Position numbers and translations under genes: made by a program
Notes under the pieces: generated by a model
What the model saw: the letters and a program-made list of their open reading frames with translations, nothing else
What the model was told of the DNA's origin: nothing
Databases searched by the model: none
In this document: positions 42,755-50,854 of the stretch, in pieces
Layout: every line of letters starts with the position of its first letter
Position numbering within the stretch: position 1 is the stretch's first letter
Origin: Guptibacillus hwajinpoensis
GTDB lineage: Bacteria > Bacillota > Bacilli > Bacillales > Guptibacillaceae
DNA length: 64,000 bases
Direction: 5' to 3' (one strand)
NCBI RefSeq assembly: GCF_029277305.1
Contig: NZ_CP119526.1

Positions 42755-45700
42755 TTAATATGGGCTCGTTGCTGTGAAGGTAAACGGTACGTTTGCTCCT
42801 GAGTATAGGCCTACGTACACATATTTTGTACCTCCAGGAATGACTCCGGCTTCATTAGCACCAGCCGTTGCTACTCCTCCAATTGGTTCGAAGTTCTTGT
42901 TGTAGAAATAAACATCGTAGTCGTATTCAGTATCACTTAAGCCTTCTAATGTGAAGTTATGGATGCCATCACCATACTGAGCGGGTAGTGTAACGACGTA
43001 ACCGTCAGCACCTTGGGAAGCCGGCTCTGGGTTTTGTGTCGTTACAAACTCATTCTCTGTAACTGCGAGAGTGGCTGGCACGTCGGCAAGGTTACCAATT
43101 CCAGTTCCTGCATTGCCTGCTTGTACAGTTCCTTCAGCAATAAAAGGCTCTTCAGGTTCGAGTGTCACTGGCTCAATTTGTGCTTTCTTTGATGTGAAAG
43201 CCTGGATGTCAGCAACTTGAACATATCCTTTCGAATTGTCTTGTGAATCGTGTGCAATGAATTTAAGGAATTTCGCTTTCACAGGCTTGTCTAAGTCAAA
43301 GCCTTTGTAATGAAGATCAGCTACAGTTGGTCTAGGTTTTTGAGCTGTGAATTTTTCTCTCACGACAGTTGTCCAGTTCTTTCCGTCCATTGATGTTTGT
43401 ACGCTAAAGTTCTTGAGTGTTGCGAATCTAGCTTTTGAAATATCCTTCATCGCACTTACCTGGATATGAGAGATATCTACTGCCTCGTCCCCTGCTAAAT
43501 CAACTACAAAGTCTGATCCTTTAAAACCATTTTCTTGTGTATCAGTAGCGTATACACTAGCTTCGGTATCATCAATCGCGAACTTTACTGGGTTGCTGTC
43601 CGATTCACCTGAAACATTTGCAATCGAAGCACCGTTAAAGGAAGAAGCGACGTTAGGTGATAGTTTAAATGAAAGGTTATTTTTCTTACCAGGTTTAATC
43701 GTAACGTTTTCAATTGTTCTAGAGCCAAATCCTTTTGCTTGTATGGTGATGTTGTAAGTACCTTCCACCATATAAGTTGCAAACTTTCCTTCTTCCGTTG
43801 TGACGGAGAGTGGACTTGTTCTAGCTTCAAATTCTCCAATAATAATACGAGCATCTTTAATTGGCTTGTTCGTTGCTGCATTAATAACAGTACCCGAAAT
43901 CTGTCCGTTGTGCTGTCCATCTGGATGGTTGAATGCCGGGATTGGATCTGTATCATTACCACCGTTAGAATACGCATCAGAACCTAAGCCACGCTGAGCA
44001 AATGCTTTCCATAGAGCATCATAGTGCTCACCGCCGTAACGCTCAAAGTCTGAGGCGATGATCGCTGTTCTCATGTCTTCCATTGAAGGCTCAGGAACAG
44101 AAATCGGCATAGCATCCATAACAAGGTGCTCAGCAATGGATTCACCTTCTGTTTTACCGTAGGTTTCGATTAATTCTTCTCTTACTTGCCATAGAATGGC
44201 TGCCCAGATATCACCATCAGAGTGAACTTCAGGACCGCCTACATCATAGCCAATATCTCCGTAGTTATATGGAGAATCATCCAACGCGTAGCTTCGAATT
44301 CCACTCTCCATATTTCCAGTTACATAGCCGCCAACGACTGGTTTATCCTGTAGGCCATTTTTCAGCAGGTAGTGCATACCGTACCAGTCACCCCAGCCTT
44401 CACCCATCGAACCAGATTGGTGACTTCCAAGAGCTTCACCACCAGCTACAAGTCGAGTGGACAAGGCGTGCGAGTATTCATGATAGATGATTCCTGCGTC
44501 GAAGTCTCCATCAGCATATGATCCTTCAAATGCGCCAGCAATAGGTTCCCATAAGAACATGCCGCTCCAGGCAGGAATGCCGTCTGGTAATGTGAGCATG
44601 TAGGCATTGTCACGTCCTGTGTAAGTTGGTGCGCCGCCTGATGCTGCGCCTGCCTGTACAAGCCCAAGGATCGCATCTCCACCCAAACCACCTTTACCGA
44701 AGTTAGACAGCTGTAGGTTACCGGCACCTTCTACCCATCCAAGATTATAGAAATAATCGTGGAAAAGGTTATGGTGATAGAAAAGGTTCGTTGATGCACT
44801 GTTTACATCATCTGCATAAGAAGGAGGAACCGTTTGTCCTTTGGTCTTATTCCAAGAATCTTTAAATGTAAAGCTGAATTCGCCAAGTGGTGCAACTGGT
44901 CTTACTGCTTGATCGGCGGGTGCGATGAAGTTGCTCCAGTTCGCATACGTATTCGCATTGTTTCCGAAAGTCGTAATGCCTAGAGGAGTTCCAGGTAGCA
45001 ACCAGCCGTTAGGTGATGCATTAGGATCACCATTAAATGACTTTACTGTTTGTGTTCCACCCTTAGGTGCACCAGGGAAGTTTTCGAAGATTAGACCTTC
45101 TGGATCTGCAAGATAGTCAACAAGGGAGCGTTTGTACAATTGCTCGCCTGTAGCTGCATCTATCACAATCTCGTATCCTTCATTTAGCTTCTCAATGAAT
45201 AAGACGCGATAAGCAGGACGGACGCCTTTATCCGTTATAAATGTTGCCTTTTTAACTCGTTGTTTCGTAGGAAGAACGTCTGCAGCGAATACGTCCCAGG
45301 CCTTTTCAGTATCAATTAAATTAGGTGTGTATGAAATTGAAGGACTTTGAAGCTCAATCGCTTTGCTTAGCGCTTCTTTTGACGTAAGGTCGAAATTGTC
45401 TACAAGAGAAGTGGAACGGCTCATATTTCCTGTAACAGATAGTATTTTACCTTCTTTGTTAACAGCTACAATCACGCGGCCTCCATAAACCGACTCAATA
45501 CCATCAAACGTTTGTTGGAATGTAACAGGTTGAAGACCGGTACCCTTCATTGCATAGTTACGAGTAACTTTCAAATTAGCAATCTCAGAAGCTTTCACTC
45601 CGAATAGCGCAGCATTTTCCTCTAACCAATCTCGAGCAACGGTTTCAGCATTTTTATTTGAAGCTTCAGTTAGGTATCCCTGATCTTTCACGATCATGGA

Positions 45701-45973
45701 TGGTGTTCCAAAAAGTGAATTCCATTTGATTTTGACACCAGCGCCTGCCTGGCTAATAAGAGTATCGGCCGCATTTAACTGTGTTCCTGTTGGTAACACC
45801 TTATTTAGTACATTCCTCATATCCATCATAGCTGAATCGAGCTCCACGTGATCATGCAGACTCGTTTCAACGATAGGACCTGATACGTTAGCACTAGCTC
45901 CACCTGATACAAGTAATGAACCAGCGAGTAAACTTGCTCCTAAAGTCGAAAATAATTTTTTCCCGTTTTTCAT
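42755..45973 (-). CDS. Secreted M36 (fungalysin-type) metalloprotease, multidomain
   Basis: 1072 aa. Signal peptide about 1-28, FTP-type propeptide (about 80-260), and an M36 catalytic domain (about 290-680) with zinc site IIYHEYSHALSTRLV and downstream Glu in MGEGWGDWYGMHYLL. There follow a carboxypeptidase-regulatory-like beta domain (GTVINAATNKPIKDARIII), a discoidin/F5-8C-like domain (about 770-920) and a C-terminal beta domain of about 120 residues. M36 enzymes are mostly fungal; bacterial members are fewer. It is probably a broad extracellular protease. SD GGGGG precedes the ATG. Confidence 0.87.
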   Translation of the reverse strand: MKNGKKLFSTLGASLLAGSLLVSGGASANVSGPIVETSLHDHVELDSAMMDMRNVLNKVLPTGTQLNAADTLISQAGAGVKIKWNSLFGTPSMIVKDQGYLTEASNKNAETVARDWLEENAALFGVKASEIANLKVTRNYAMKGTGLQPVTFQQTFDGIESVYGGRVIVAVNKEGKILSVTGNMSRSTSLVDNFDLTSKEALSKAIELQSPSISYTPNLIDTEKAWDVFAADVLPTKQRVKKATFITDKGVRPAYRVLFIEKLNEGYEIVIDAATGEQLYKRSLVDYLADPEGLIFENFPGAPKGGTQTVKSFNGDPNASPNGWLLPGTPLGITTFGNNANTYANWSNFIAPADQAVRPVAPLGEFSFTFKDSWNKTKGQTVPPSYADDVNSASTNLFYHHNLFHDYFYNLGWVEGAGNLQLSNFGKGGLGGDAILGLVQAGAASGGAPTYTGRDNAYMLTLPDGIPAWSGMFLWEPIAGAFEGSYADGDFDAGIIYHEYSHALSTRLVAGGEALGSHQSGSMGEGWGDWYGMHYLLKNGLQDKPVVGGYVTGNMESGIRSYALDDSPYNYGDIGYDVGGPEVHSDGDIWAAILWQVREELIETYGKTEGESIAEHLVMDAMPISVPEPSMEDMRTAIIASDFERYGGEHYDALWKAFAQRGLGSDAYSNGGNDTDPIPAFNHPDGQHNGQISGTVINAATNKPIKDARIIIGEFEARTSPLSVTTEEGKFATYMVEGTYNITIQAKGFGSRTIENVTIKPGKKNNLSFKLSPNVASSFNGASIANVSGESDSNPVKFAIDDTEASVYATDTQENGFKGSDFVVDLAGDEAVDISHIQVSAMKDISKARFATLKNFSVQTSMDGKNWTTVVREKFTAQKPRPTVADLHYKGFDLDKPVKAKFLKFIAHDSQDNSKGYVQVADIQAFTSKKAQIEPVTLEPEEPFIAEGTVQAGNAGTGIGNLADVPATLAVTENEFVTTQNPEPASQGADGYVVTLPAQYGDGIHNFTLEGLSDTEYDYDVYFYNKNFEPIGGVATAGANEAGVIPGGTKYVYVGLYSGANVPFTFTATSPY

Positions 45974-46151
45974 TATAGTTGAAGCCCCCTTTGATTTTCA
46001 TAAGTAGGGATTTCTTCAAGTTAAATTAATCTCCTTCGCAAAACACGTCAAATACTGACAAGTACCTATCGGCTTTGTTTGTTAGAACTAGAGTGGAATA
46101 GAACTAAAGATATAGAGATAGTAGGTAATAGGGGGAAGGTGAGTAAATATC

Positions 46152-46180
46152 AAAAAGTCCGTTAGGAGATAACGGACGAA
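46152..46180 (-). terminator. Terminator of the CotB-related 223-aa gene
   Basis: GTCCGTT/AACGGAC stem (46157-46163 with 46171-46177) reads on the minus strand into TTTTT. Confidence 0.8.
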
Positions 46181-46206
46181 TAGAAGTATGTGGGTTTAAA
46201 TACAAG

Positions 46207-46878
46207 TTATGGAAAGTGTACGGTTTTAATGTGGTGATAATTTAGAAATACAGGCTGGTTGCGCGCTCTTGTTAAAGTAATTTGGTTACCGTGCATGCTC
46301 GTCAGCTTTCCTGATTTATTCGAATTTTCATTCAGATCAAATATCACAATCTGGTCAAGTAATTTCTTCAATTGCTCTTCTAAGGTGCGAGCTAATGACA
46401 AACCGATTGGAACGACAGGGAATTCGCTATCTGTTAGCTCATAAGGTCGTACATTCTGAGGGTATGGTATTAGCCACTTTAGATGCTTAAGTGAAATATA
46501 CATTGTTTTATAAATTGGGCTTTGAAATACGATGTAGTCATTCATAACACTAGTAATATAACCGTGGATGCTTTTGTGACCAGAAACGAATATTTCCGTG
46601 AAAATCCCTCGAGATTCTTGTAGTGTTTTTCGAAATGAGATTGAATCCAACGGTTCCATTCCGGGGAATAAAGAGTCGACTGTGGTCGAAATCTTGTCTT
46701 CTACACTATTGCAAACTTCAAAATAATGGACGTGAAATTGTGATACATAGATGAGATTGTTACCATCATAAAGAACGAGAATATCGTTCCCGCTATCAAT
46801 AAGCACACCTATCAAATCACTATTACCGTTTAGCTTTATTTTAATTGTCTCATTAATTAAGTCGTTTAAATTTCTCAC
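46207..46878 (-). CDS. CotB/DUF2642-related beta-barrel protein, probably spore-associated
   Basis: 223 aa with repeated small barrel units: ETIKIKLNGNSDLIGVLIDSGNDILVLYDGNNLIYVSQFHVHYFE at the start, and DQIVIFDLNENSNKSGKLTSMHGNQITLTR...VFLNYHHIKTVHF at the end. The pattern G-x-L...D-x-I-x-L...Y-x-x-x-H-I matches the CotB-like genes upstream but without RGGPE. GTG 46878 has SD AGGAGG 6 bp away; the longer frame lacks one. Confidence 0.6.
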   Translation of the reverse strand: MRNLNDLINETIKIKLNGNSDLIGVLIDSGNDILVLYDGNNLIYVSQFHVHYFEVCNSVEDKISTTVDSLFPGMEPLDSISFRKTLQESRGIFTEIFVSGHKSIHGYITSVMNDYIVFQSPIYKTMYISLKHLKWLIPYPQNVRPYELTDSEFPVVPIGLSLARTLEEQLKKLLDQIVIFDLNENSNKSGKLTSMHGNQITLTRARNQPVFLNYHHIKTVHFP

Positions 46879-47063
46879 GCTTGACCTCCTTTCTTTTATA
46901 GAAACAGGCAGAGATCCCATTGATAGGAACAGAATATTCTCCACTTGTAATGAAAGAGAATAAAGATCGTAGCAACTATTGCGGTCGATTCAATGGGAGT
47001 ATCAAAATAAATGAAGATAAAGCTTGATGACTACAATTAGATCAGGTAGGTACGAAACGGCCC

Positions 47064-47162
47064 TCAACTCTTGTCCCTTCTAAAGGAGTGCTCAAGTGAG
47101 ATGTTAAAATTAATGGTGAGGAGGAAAACGACGATCGTAAAGGTAATTGAAGTAATTGGCAT
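47064..47162 (-). CDS. 32-aa hydrophobic peptide
   Basis: MPITSITFTIVVFLLTINF at the N-terminus is one TM helix, followed by a charged tail ending FRRDKS. SD GAGG lies 8 bp before the ATG at 47162. It starts 12 bp after the preceding small ORF on the same strand, inside a spore-coat cluster. No family recognised. Confidence 0.5.
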   Translation of the reverse strand: MPITSITFTIVVFLLTINFNISLEHSFRRDKS

Positions 47163-47174
47163 GTCGCTTCCTCT

Positions 47175-47291
47175 TCACGTGAATAATTGACCTTTGTAGT
47201 AGAGAGATGGGTTTAAGGTGGATTGCACTGCTGGTTTAATTGATTGGTGCAGGAAATATCCTGATAGTAAAATGGTTACTGCTGCTATCAT
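47175..47291 (-). CDS. 38-aa small protein
   Basis: The N-terminus MIAAVTILLSGYFLH is hydrophobic; the rest is QSIKPAVQSTLNPSLYYKGQ-like. The ATG at 47291 has a very strong site, GGAGAGGAGG, 6 bp upstream. It lies between the CotB-like operon and the 32-aa ORF, all on the minus strand. A small spore or coat peptide is plausible but unproven. Confidence 0.55.
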   Translation of the reverse strand: MIAAVTILLSGYFLHQSIKPAVQSTLNPSLYYKGQLFT

Positions 47292-47466
47292 TTTTTCCTC
47301 CTCTCCCCATTAAAGAGTAATGTATCTAAGGAGATTGGCAAATCATATCAATAGATTAAGATTACGATACCGAATAGTAGGGGGAGGGACTCCAACTACT
47401 ATAGGAATCGTCAATTTGTGAAGATTCGTTTAAATTCTATCTTTACAAATATTTAAGTTACATTCT
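47292..47466 (-). other. Spacer upstream of the small ORFs
   Basis: No gene or clear terminator was seen. A possible sigma-K-like -10 (GATACATTA) lies before the 38-aa ORF but lacks a good -35. Confidence 0.25.
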
Positions 47467-47865
47467 TTATTCCCCAACACTTACACTTTTGATATGAAAC
47501 ATGGAAATGTGGATTAGTTCACGTTCTTTAATTAGGAGGATGTGATCATCTTGTAAGCCAACCAATACGCCTTCAGTGTGCTCTGGTCCACCACGATTGA
47601 TTTTCACCCATTTGTGATGCATAGCTGATAGTACGTCTTCAAAAGAGCCCTTTTTTAAATAGGATTTCTTATGATTTTGTTCTGAATTTGCTGTTGAGTT
47701 CTTAGTAATGCTTTTTACATGTGTAAGATTGTAGTAAATAACCCCATTTTCACTTAGAAGAACAAGGTGGTCATCCTTTACACTAAGAAGAGAGCCACTT
47801 TTCGATTCAGGTCCTTTTAAATTAATTTGAACTTGTTTCCCTTCTAGAACTTTAAAATTAGTCAT
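47467..47865 (-). CDS. CotB-like spore coat protein (short), paralogue 3
   Basis: 132 aa made of two CotB-type units: GKQVQINLKGPESKSGSLLSVKDDHLVLLS...YYNLTHVKSI and HKWVKINRGGPEHTEGVLVGLQDDHILLI...HISMFHIKSV. B. subtilis CotB carries the same RGGPE...HVKSI units plus a Ser-rich tail, which is absent here. It overlaps the upstream paralogue by 4 bp (ATGA). The SD is AAAGGATG. Confidence 0.78.
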   Translation of the reverse strand: MTNFKVLEGKQVQINLKGPESKSGSLLSVKDDHLVLLSENGVIYYNLTHVKSITKNSTANSEQNHKKSYLKKGSFEDVLSAMHHKWVKINRGGPEHTEGVLVGLQDDHILLIKERELIHISMFHIKSVSVGE

Positions 47866-48299
47866 GTTTGATCATCCTTTTCTACCTCTAACACAATACT
47901 ACGGATATGGAAAAGTGGAAGTGTAATGACTTCATCATTTTTAATAAGAGTTACTGAATCGTTTTCAACTTTTTCAATGACGCCCTCAGTTTTAGAAGGG
48001 CCACCTCTGTTAATACGTACCCAACGATACTGTGAGTTCTTAAGAACTTCTTCAAAAGTGGAACCTTCAACTAAATCTTCTTTATGGTTGTGAGAGCGTC
48101 CTCGAAAACCATCTTGTGAATTCATAGAAATGCTTTTTAAGTGTGTAATCTGGTAGTAGTAAAGTGAATCACCTGTTCCTTTTAGTACGAGAAAGTCTTC
48201 TTGAAGGTCTACAAGTGTTCCTTCTTGAGATTCAGGGCCACCTCGATCTATTTTAACTGTACGCCCAATGTGTGCTTTAAGATATCTGAAATTATTCAT
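47862..48299 (-). CDS. CotB-like spore coat protein (short), paralogue 2
   Basis: 145 aa, two units: GRTVKIDRGGPESQEGTLVDLQEDFLVLK...YYQITHLKSI and YRWVRINRGGPSKTEGVIEKVENDSVTLI...LPLFHIRSIV. The linker is polar (GRSHNHKEDLVEGS). It is the middle gene of three tandem paralogues, 24 bp after the first. Confidence 0.8.
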   Translation of the reverse strand: MNNFRYLKAHIGRTVKIDRGGPESQEGTLVDLQEDFLVLKGTGDSLYYYQITHLKSISMNSQDGFRGRSHNHKEDLVEGSTFEEVLKNSQYRWVRINRGGPSKTEGVIEKVENDSVTLIKNDEVITLPLFHIRSIVLEVEKDDQT

Positions 48300-48323
48300 A
48301 GTTAACCAATCCCTTCGTTTTAT

Positions 48324-48845
48324 TTATGATCTTTTTCTAAGTGACGGTGGCGTAGATAGAGTATAAACATTCATAGGCTCACATAGGTCTGAGCTTCCAA
48401 GAGCAGAAGCCTTCTGATCGTTTTTGTTACTTACGTCGGGGCTACTAACACTTTTGATATGAAAGAGAGAAATATAGATGAGTTCTTCATTTCTTACTAA
48501 AATGAGTTCATCATTTTCTACTCTACTTAGAACCCCCTCCACTTTCTCAGGCCCCCCACGATTAATTTGAATCCAACTATGTTTTAATTTTTCAAGTACA
48601 TCACGTAGTGTGCTTCCTTCAGATACCCAATTTTCTTCTGCAAGGGAAAGCTCTTCTTTCGAATCTAGCGTAATACTTTTCAAATGTGATGTTTGATAAT
48701 AAAAAATTACACTATCGTTGTTTTTTAGTACTAGCAGGTCCTCAGTAAGCCCAAGTAGTCTACCCTCCTGTGACTCAGGACCACTTCGGTCTACGCGTAC
48801 TTTACGACCGATATGCTCCTTTAAATATGAGAAGTTGTTCTTCAC
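48324..48845 (-). CDS. CotB-like spore coat protein (short), paralogue 1
   Basis: 173 aa. Two CotB units (GRKVRVDRSGPESQEGRLLGLTEDLLVLK...YYQTSHLKSI; HSWIQINRGGPEKVEGVLSRVENDELILV...ISLFHIKSVS) are followed by a 40-residue tail rich in Ser/Pro/Lys ending PSLRKRS, reminiscent of a shortened CotB tail. GTG start at 48845 with SD AAAGGATG. It is first in the operon; no certain promoter was found. Confidence 0.8.
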   Translation of the reverse strand: MKNNFSYLKEHIGRKVRVDRSGPESQEGRLLGLTEDLLVLKNNDSVIFYYQTSHLKSITLDSKEELSLAEENWVSEGSTLRDVLEKLKHSWIQINRGGPEKVEGVLSRVENDELILVRNEELIYISLFHIKSVSSPDVSNKNDQKASALGSSDLCEPMNVYTLSTPPSLRKRS

Positions 48846-49501
48846 TTCTGCAACATCCTTTCTTCTGCTTATTAAACTCTTGTAATGACATCATACGTAT
48901 CACGGTGTGTTAAAGACACGTGTATTGGTCCAATTAAATGAAAATGGGTGAAAGTGATCGAGATTGTGTTGATAAAAGAATTGCTTGGAGTAAAACTTTC
49001 TTCTGTGGAAAGTATGCAATTTCAACTAGTAAAGATAATGCAGAGTGTAGGATTGAGAATGAGGAACGACAGATGCACTAGCTTGGATCAATCAGTACCC
49101 AAGTTCAGATAGAAAGAGAAGATAGGAAGCTTTTCTAAGGAGTTCTCTATTAGTTGAAGAAAGCAGGAAAGATATCTACGATGAACCAATGAAGCATTCG
49201 GTTAAAGTGTTAGATAAAGAAAAACTAATTTTCAGAAGTACTTTTGAAGTTAGCAATGGGAAGATTTTCGGTGAAGACCAGTATGTGGTGAGGGTAAGTT
49301 TAGGTGATTTAAGTGGCAATTTGCCAGTTGAATTAGAGCCTGTGAAAATTGAGTTGAATTAATGATAAACGTAAGGGTTGCTTGAGTTCTCTGGCAGTCC
49401 TTACTTTATTGAAATATTTGAGGGTTTATCAACAAAAGTAAAGGAGATCGAGTAGCACTATCGAATAGTATGCAGAATGCCCAAATAGAGGAGGAAGCTG
49501 G
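48846..49501. other. Long intergenic region with a gene remnant
   Basis: A 650-bp stretch without an intact gene; only the open segment at 49126-49362 looks coding. The 5' part is presumably the promoter region of the CotB-like operon. Confidence 0.4.
49126..49362 (+). pseudogene. Possible C-terminal remnant of an unidentified gene
   Basis: The frame is open for 78 codons to TAA 49360-49362 and reads like a beta-sandwich end (VLDKEKLIFRSTFEV; YVVRVSLGDLSG; VELEPVKIELN). The only ATG (49189) lacks an SD and would give 57 aa. An in-frame TAG is at 49123. Family not recognised. Confidence 0.35.
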
Positions 49502-50233
49502 ATGGAATACAAAGGTTCGTCTGTTTATGACAACAAAGAGTTCTACGATCACTATATGGTTAGACGACATCGGAATGAGAGTCCGAATAAACTAATTGAG
49601 AATCCAGCCCTGTTCGATCTACTAGGAGATATCGGTGGCTTAAGCATCTTGGATCTCGGGTGTGGTGATGCCTCGCTTGGAGAAGAGTTACTTATGCGTA
49701 ACTGTTCATCTTATTTAGGCATTGATGGATCTAAGAACATGTGCGAAAGAGCTGCGGATAAACTAGAAGGATCATTAGGTCGTGTGCAACACTCTTCTTT
49801 AGAAGAGTACGAGTATCCACCCAACACGTTTGACCGAGTCATCTCTCAATTAGTTCTACATTACATAGAAGAAGTTGAACAAGTTATGGAAAAGGTTTAT
49901 CACACACTAAAACCTGGTGGAGAGTTTGTCTTTAGTGTTCAACATCCTGTTTTAACAGCGTCTGTTGAAAGCATGCAGGGAGGAAAGCGTTCGAACTGGA
50001 TTGTGGATAATTACTTTTCTTCTGGAAAAAGAATTGAGCCCTGGATCGGGGAGGACGTTGTGAAATATCACCGAACCATTGAAGACTATTTCCTCTCTTT
50101 GCAGCGCGCTGGTTTTGAGATCCAAACCCTTCGTGAAGGGACGCCTCGAAGAGAAAATTTCGAAACTAAAGAGGAATATGAACGAAGAAAGAGAATCCCA
50201 TTGTTTTTACTTTTTTCATGTAAAAAGCCATAA
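49502..50233 (+). CDS. SAM-dependent methyltransferase (class I)
   Basis: 243 aa. Motif I ILDLGCGDASLGEELL (about residues 49-64), GIDGSKNMCERA, FDRVISQLVLHYI and LKPGGEFVFSVQHP are typical of small-molecule methyltransferases. SD AGAGGAGG precedes the ATG. The substrate is unknown. Confidence 0.88.
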   Translation: MEYKGSSVYDNKEFYDHYMVRRHRNESPNKLIENPALFDLLGDIGGLSILDLGCGDASLGEELLMRNCSSYLGIDGSKNMCERAADKLEGSLGRVQHSSLEEYEYPPNTFDRVISQLVLHYIEEVEQVMEKVYHTLKPGGEFVFSVQHPVLTASVESMQGGKRSNWIVDNYFSSGKRIEPWIGEDVVKYHRTIEDYFLSLQRAGFEIQTLREGTPRRENFETKEEYERRKRIPLFLLFSCKKP

Positions 50234-50253
50234 ATCAAAGGGTTCTTTTAAAA

Positions 50254-50580
50254 AGGTCTTTTCTTAAGGCTCTTTTCTAAAAGATTGTTGCTTTTGAAAA
50301 AATTATTGAAAAAACCAACTTAGGATTGGAGCGGAAGGATGCTCGACTCCTGCGGGACTAGCGGGACAGGTGAGACCCCACAGGAGCGTTAGCGACGAGG
50401 AGGCTCACCGCCCGCCCCGCGGAAAGCGAGCATCCTGGAGCGGAAATTCACCAACTCTTATAGCAACAATCTATACTAAAAAAGCCTTTTTTAAAGATTG
50501 TAGTTTTTAAAAGAGATTTATATAAAGAACTAAACATAGCTGATTGGAGCGGAAATGAATCTGCTATAGGAACAAACACC
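50254..50580 (-). mobile_element. Degenerate MITE interrupted by a younger copy
   Basis: GGTCTTTTCTTAA before the younger copy joins TTAAAGATTGTAGTTTTT after it, giving a decayed family terminus. It continues to a single GGAGCGGAA near 50545 and fades near 50580. The insertion is therefore within the terminal repeat of this older copy. Confidence 0.55.
50268..50486 (-). mobile_element. MITE full-length copy
   Basis: Left GGCTCTTTTCTAAAAGATTG; right end decayed to AAAAAAGCC. It is flanked by TTTCTTAA (50260-50267) and TTTTTTAA (50487-50494), an 8-bp duplication with one mismatch. It carries the complete GC core between GGAGCGGAA repeats, in the orientation opposite to copy 1. Length 219 bp, equal to copy 1. 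Confidence 0.82.
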
Positions 50581-50658
50581 CAATCAAAAGAAAAAAGATC
50601 TTGACGAATAGCTAGTCCTTGCATTAGTATAAATTTAACAATCTAATAATCGGACTCC

Positions 50659-50774
50659 TAAAGGGGAGTAGCTTTTACAACAAAGTCGTCATTCCGGAGT
50701 GTTCGCACTCTCGGCTTTGTTGGCAACTTAACAGTTGTTAGCAAGACCTTTACTGCTGGTAAAGGTCTATATTT
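50659..50774 (+). ncRNA. yybP-ykoY manganese riboswitch
   Basis: It begins AAAGGGGAGTAGC, has the GTCGTCATTCCGGAG segment and hairpin, then TTGGCAACTTAACAGTTG and AGCAAGACCTTTAC/GTAAAGGTC. These are the conserved landmarks of the Mn2+-sensing yybP-ykoY aptamer. It lies directly upstream of a TerC/YkoY-family gene, its usual partner. Confidence 0.92.
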
Positions 50775-50776
50775 TT

Positions 50777-50811
50777 TAACCTTTACCGTATGTGGGTAAA
50801 GGTTATTTTTG
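50777..50811 (+). terminator. Riboswitch expression-platform terminator
   Basis: AACCTTTACC/GGTAAAGGTT 10-bp stem followed by ATTTTT. The arms repeat the CCTTTAC/GTAAAGG words of the aptamer's last hairpin, so alternative pairing is possible and Mn2+ binding may prevent termination. Confidence 0.78.
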
Positions 50812-50854
50812 TGGTTAGTATTCTTATAAAAAGATGAGAACAAGGGGGATGAAA

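Noticed and set aside
42755..45116. Several 60-130-codon frames opposite or shifted within the M36 gene
   Set aside because: Shadows of a long, motif-complete coding sequence.
48846..48960. Sigma-K promoter for the CotB-like operon
   Set aside because: Looked for CATANNNTA with an AC -35; only poor matches, so not annotated.
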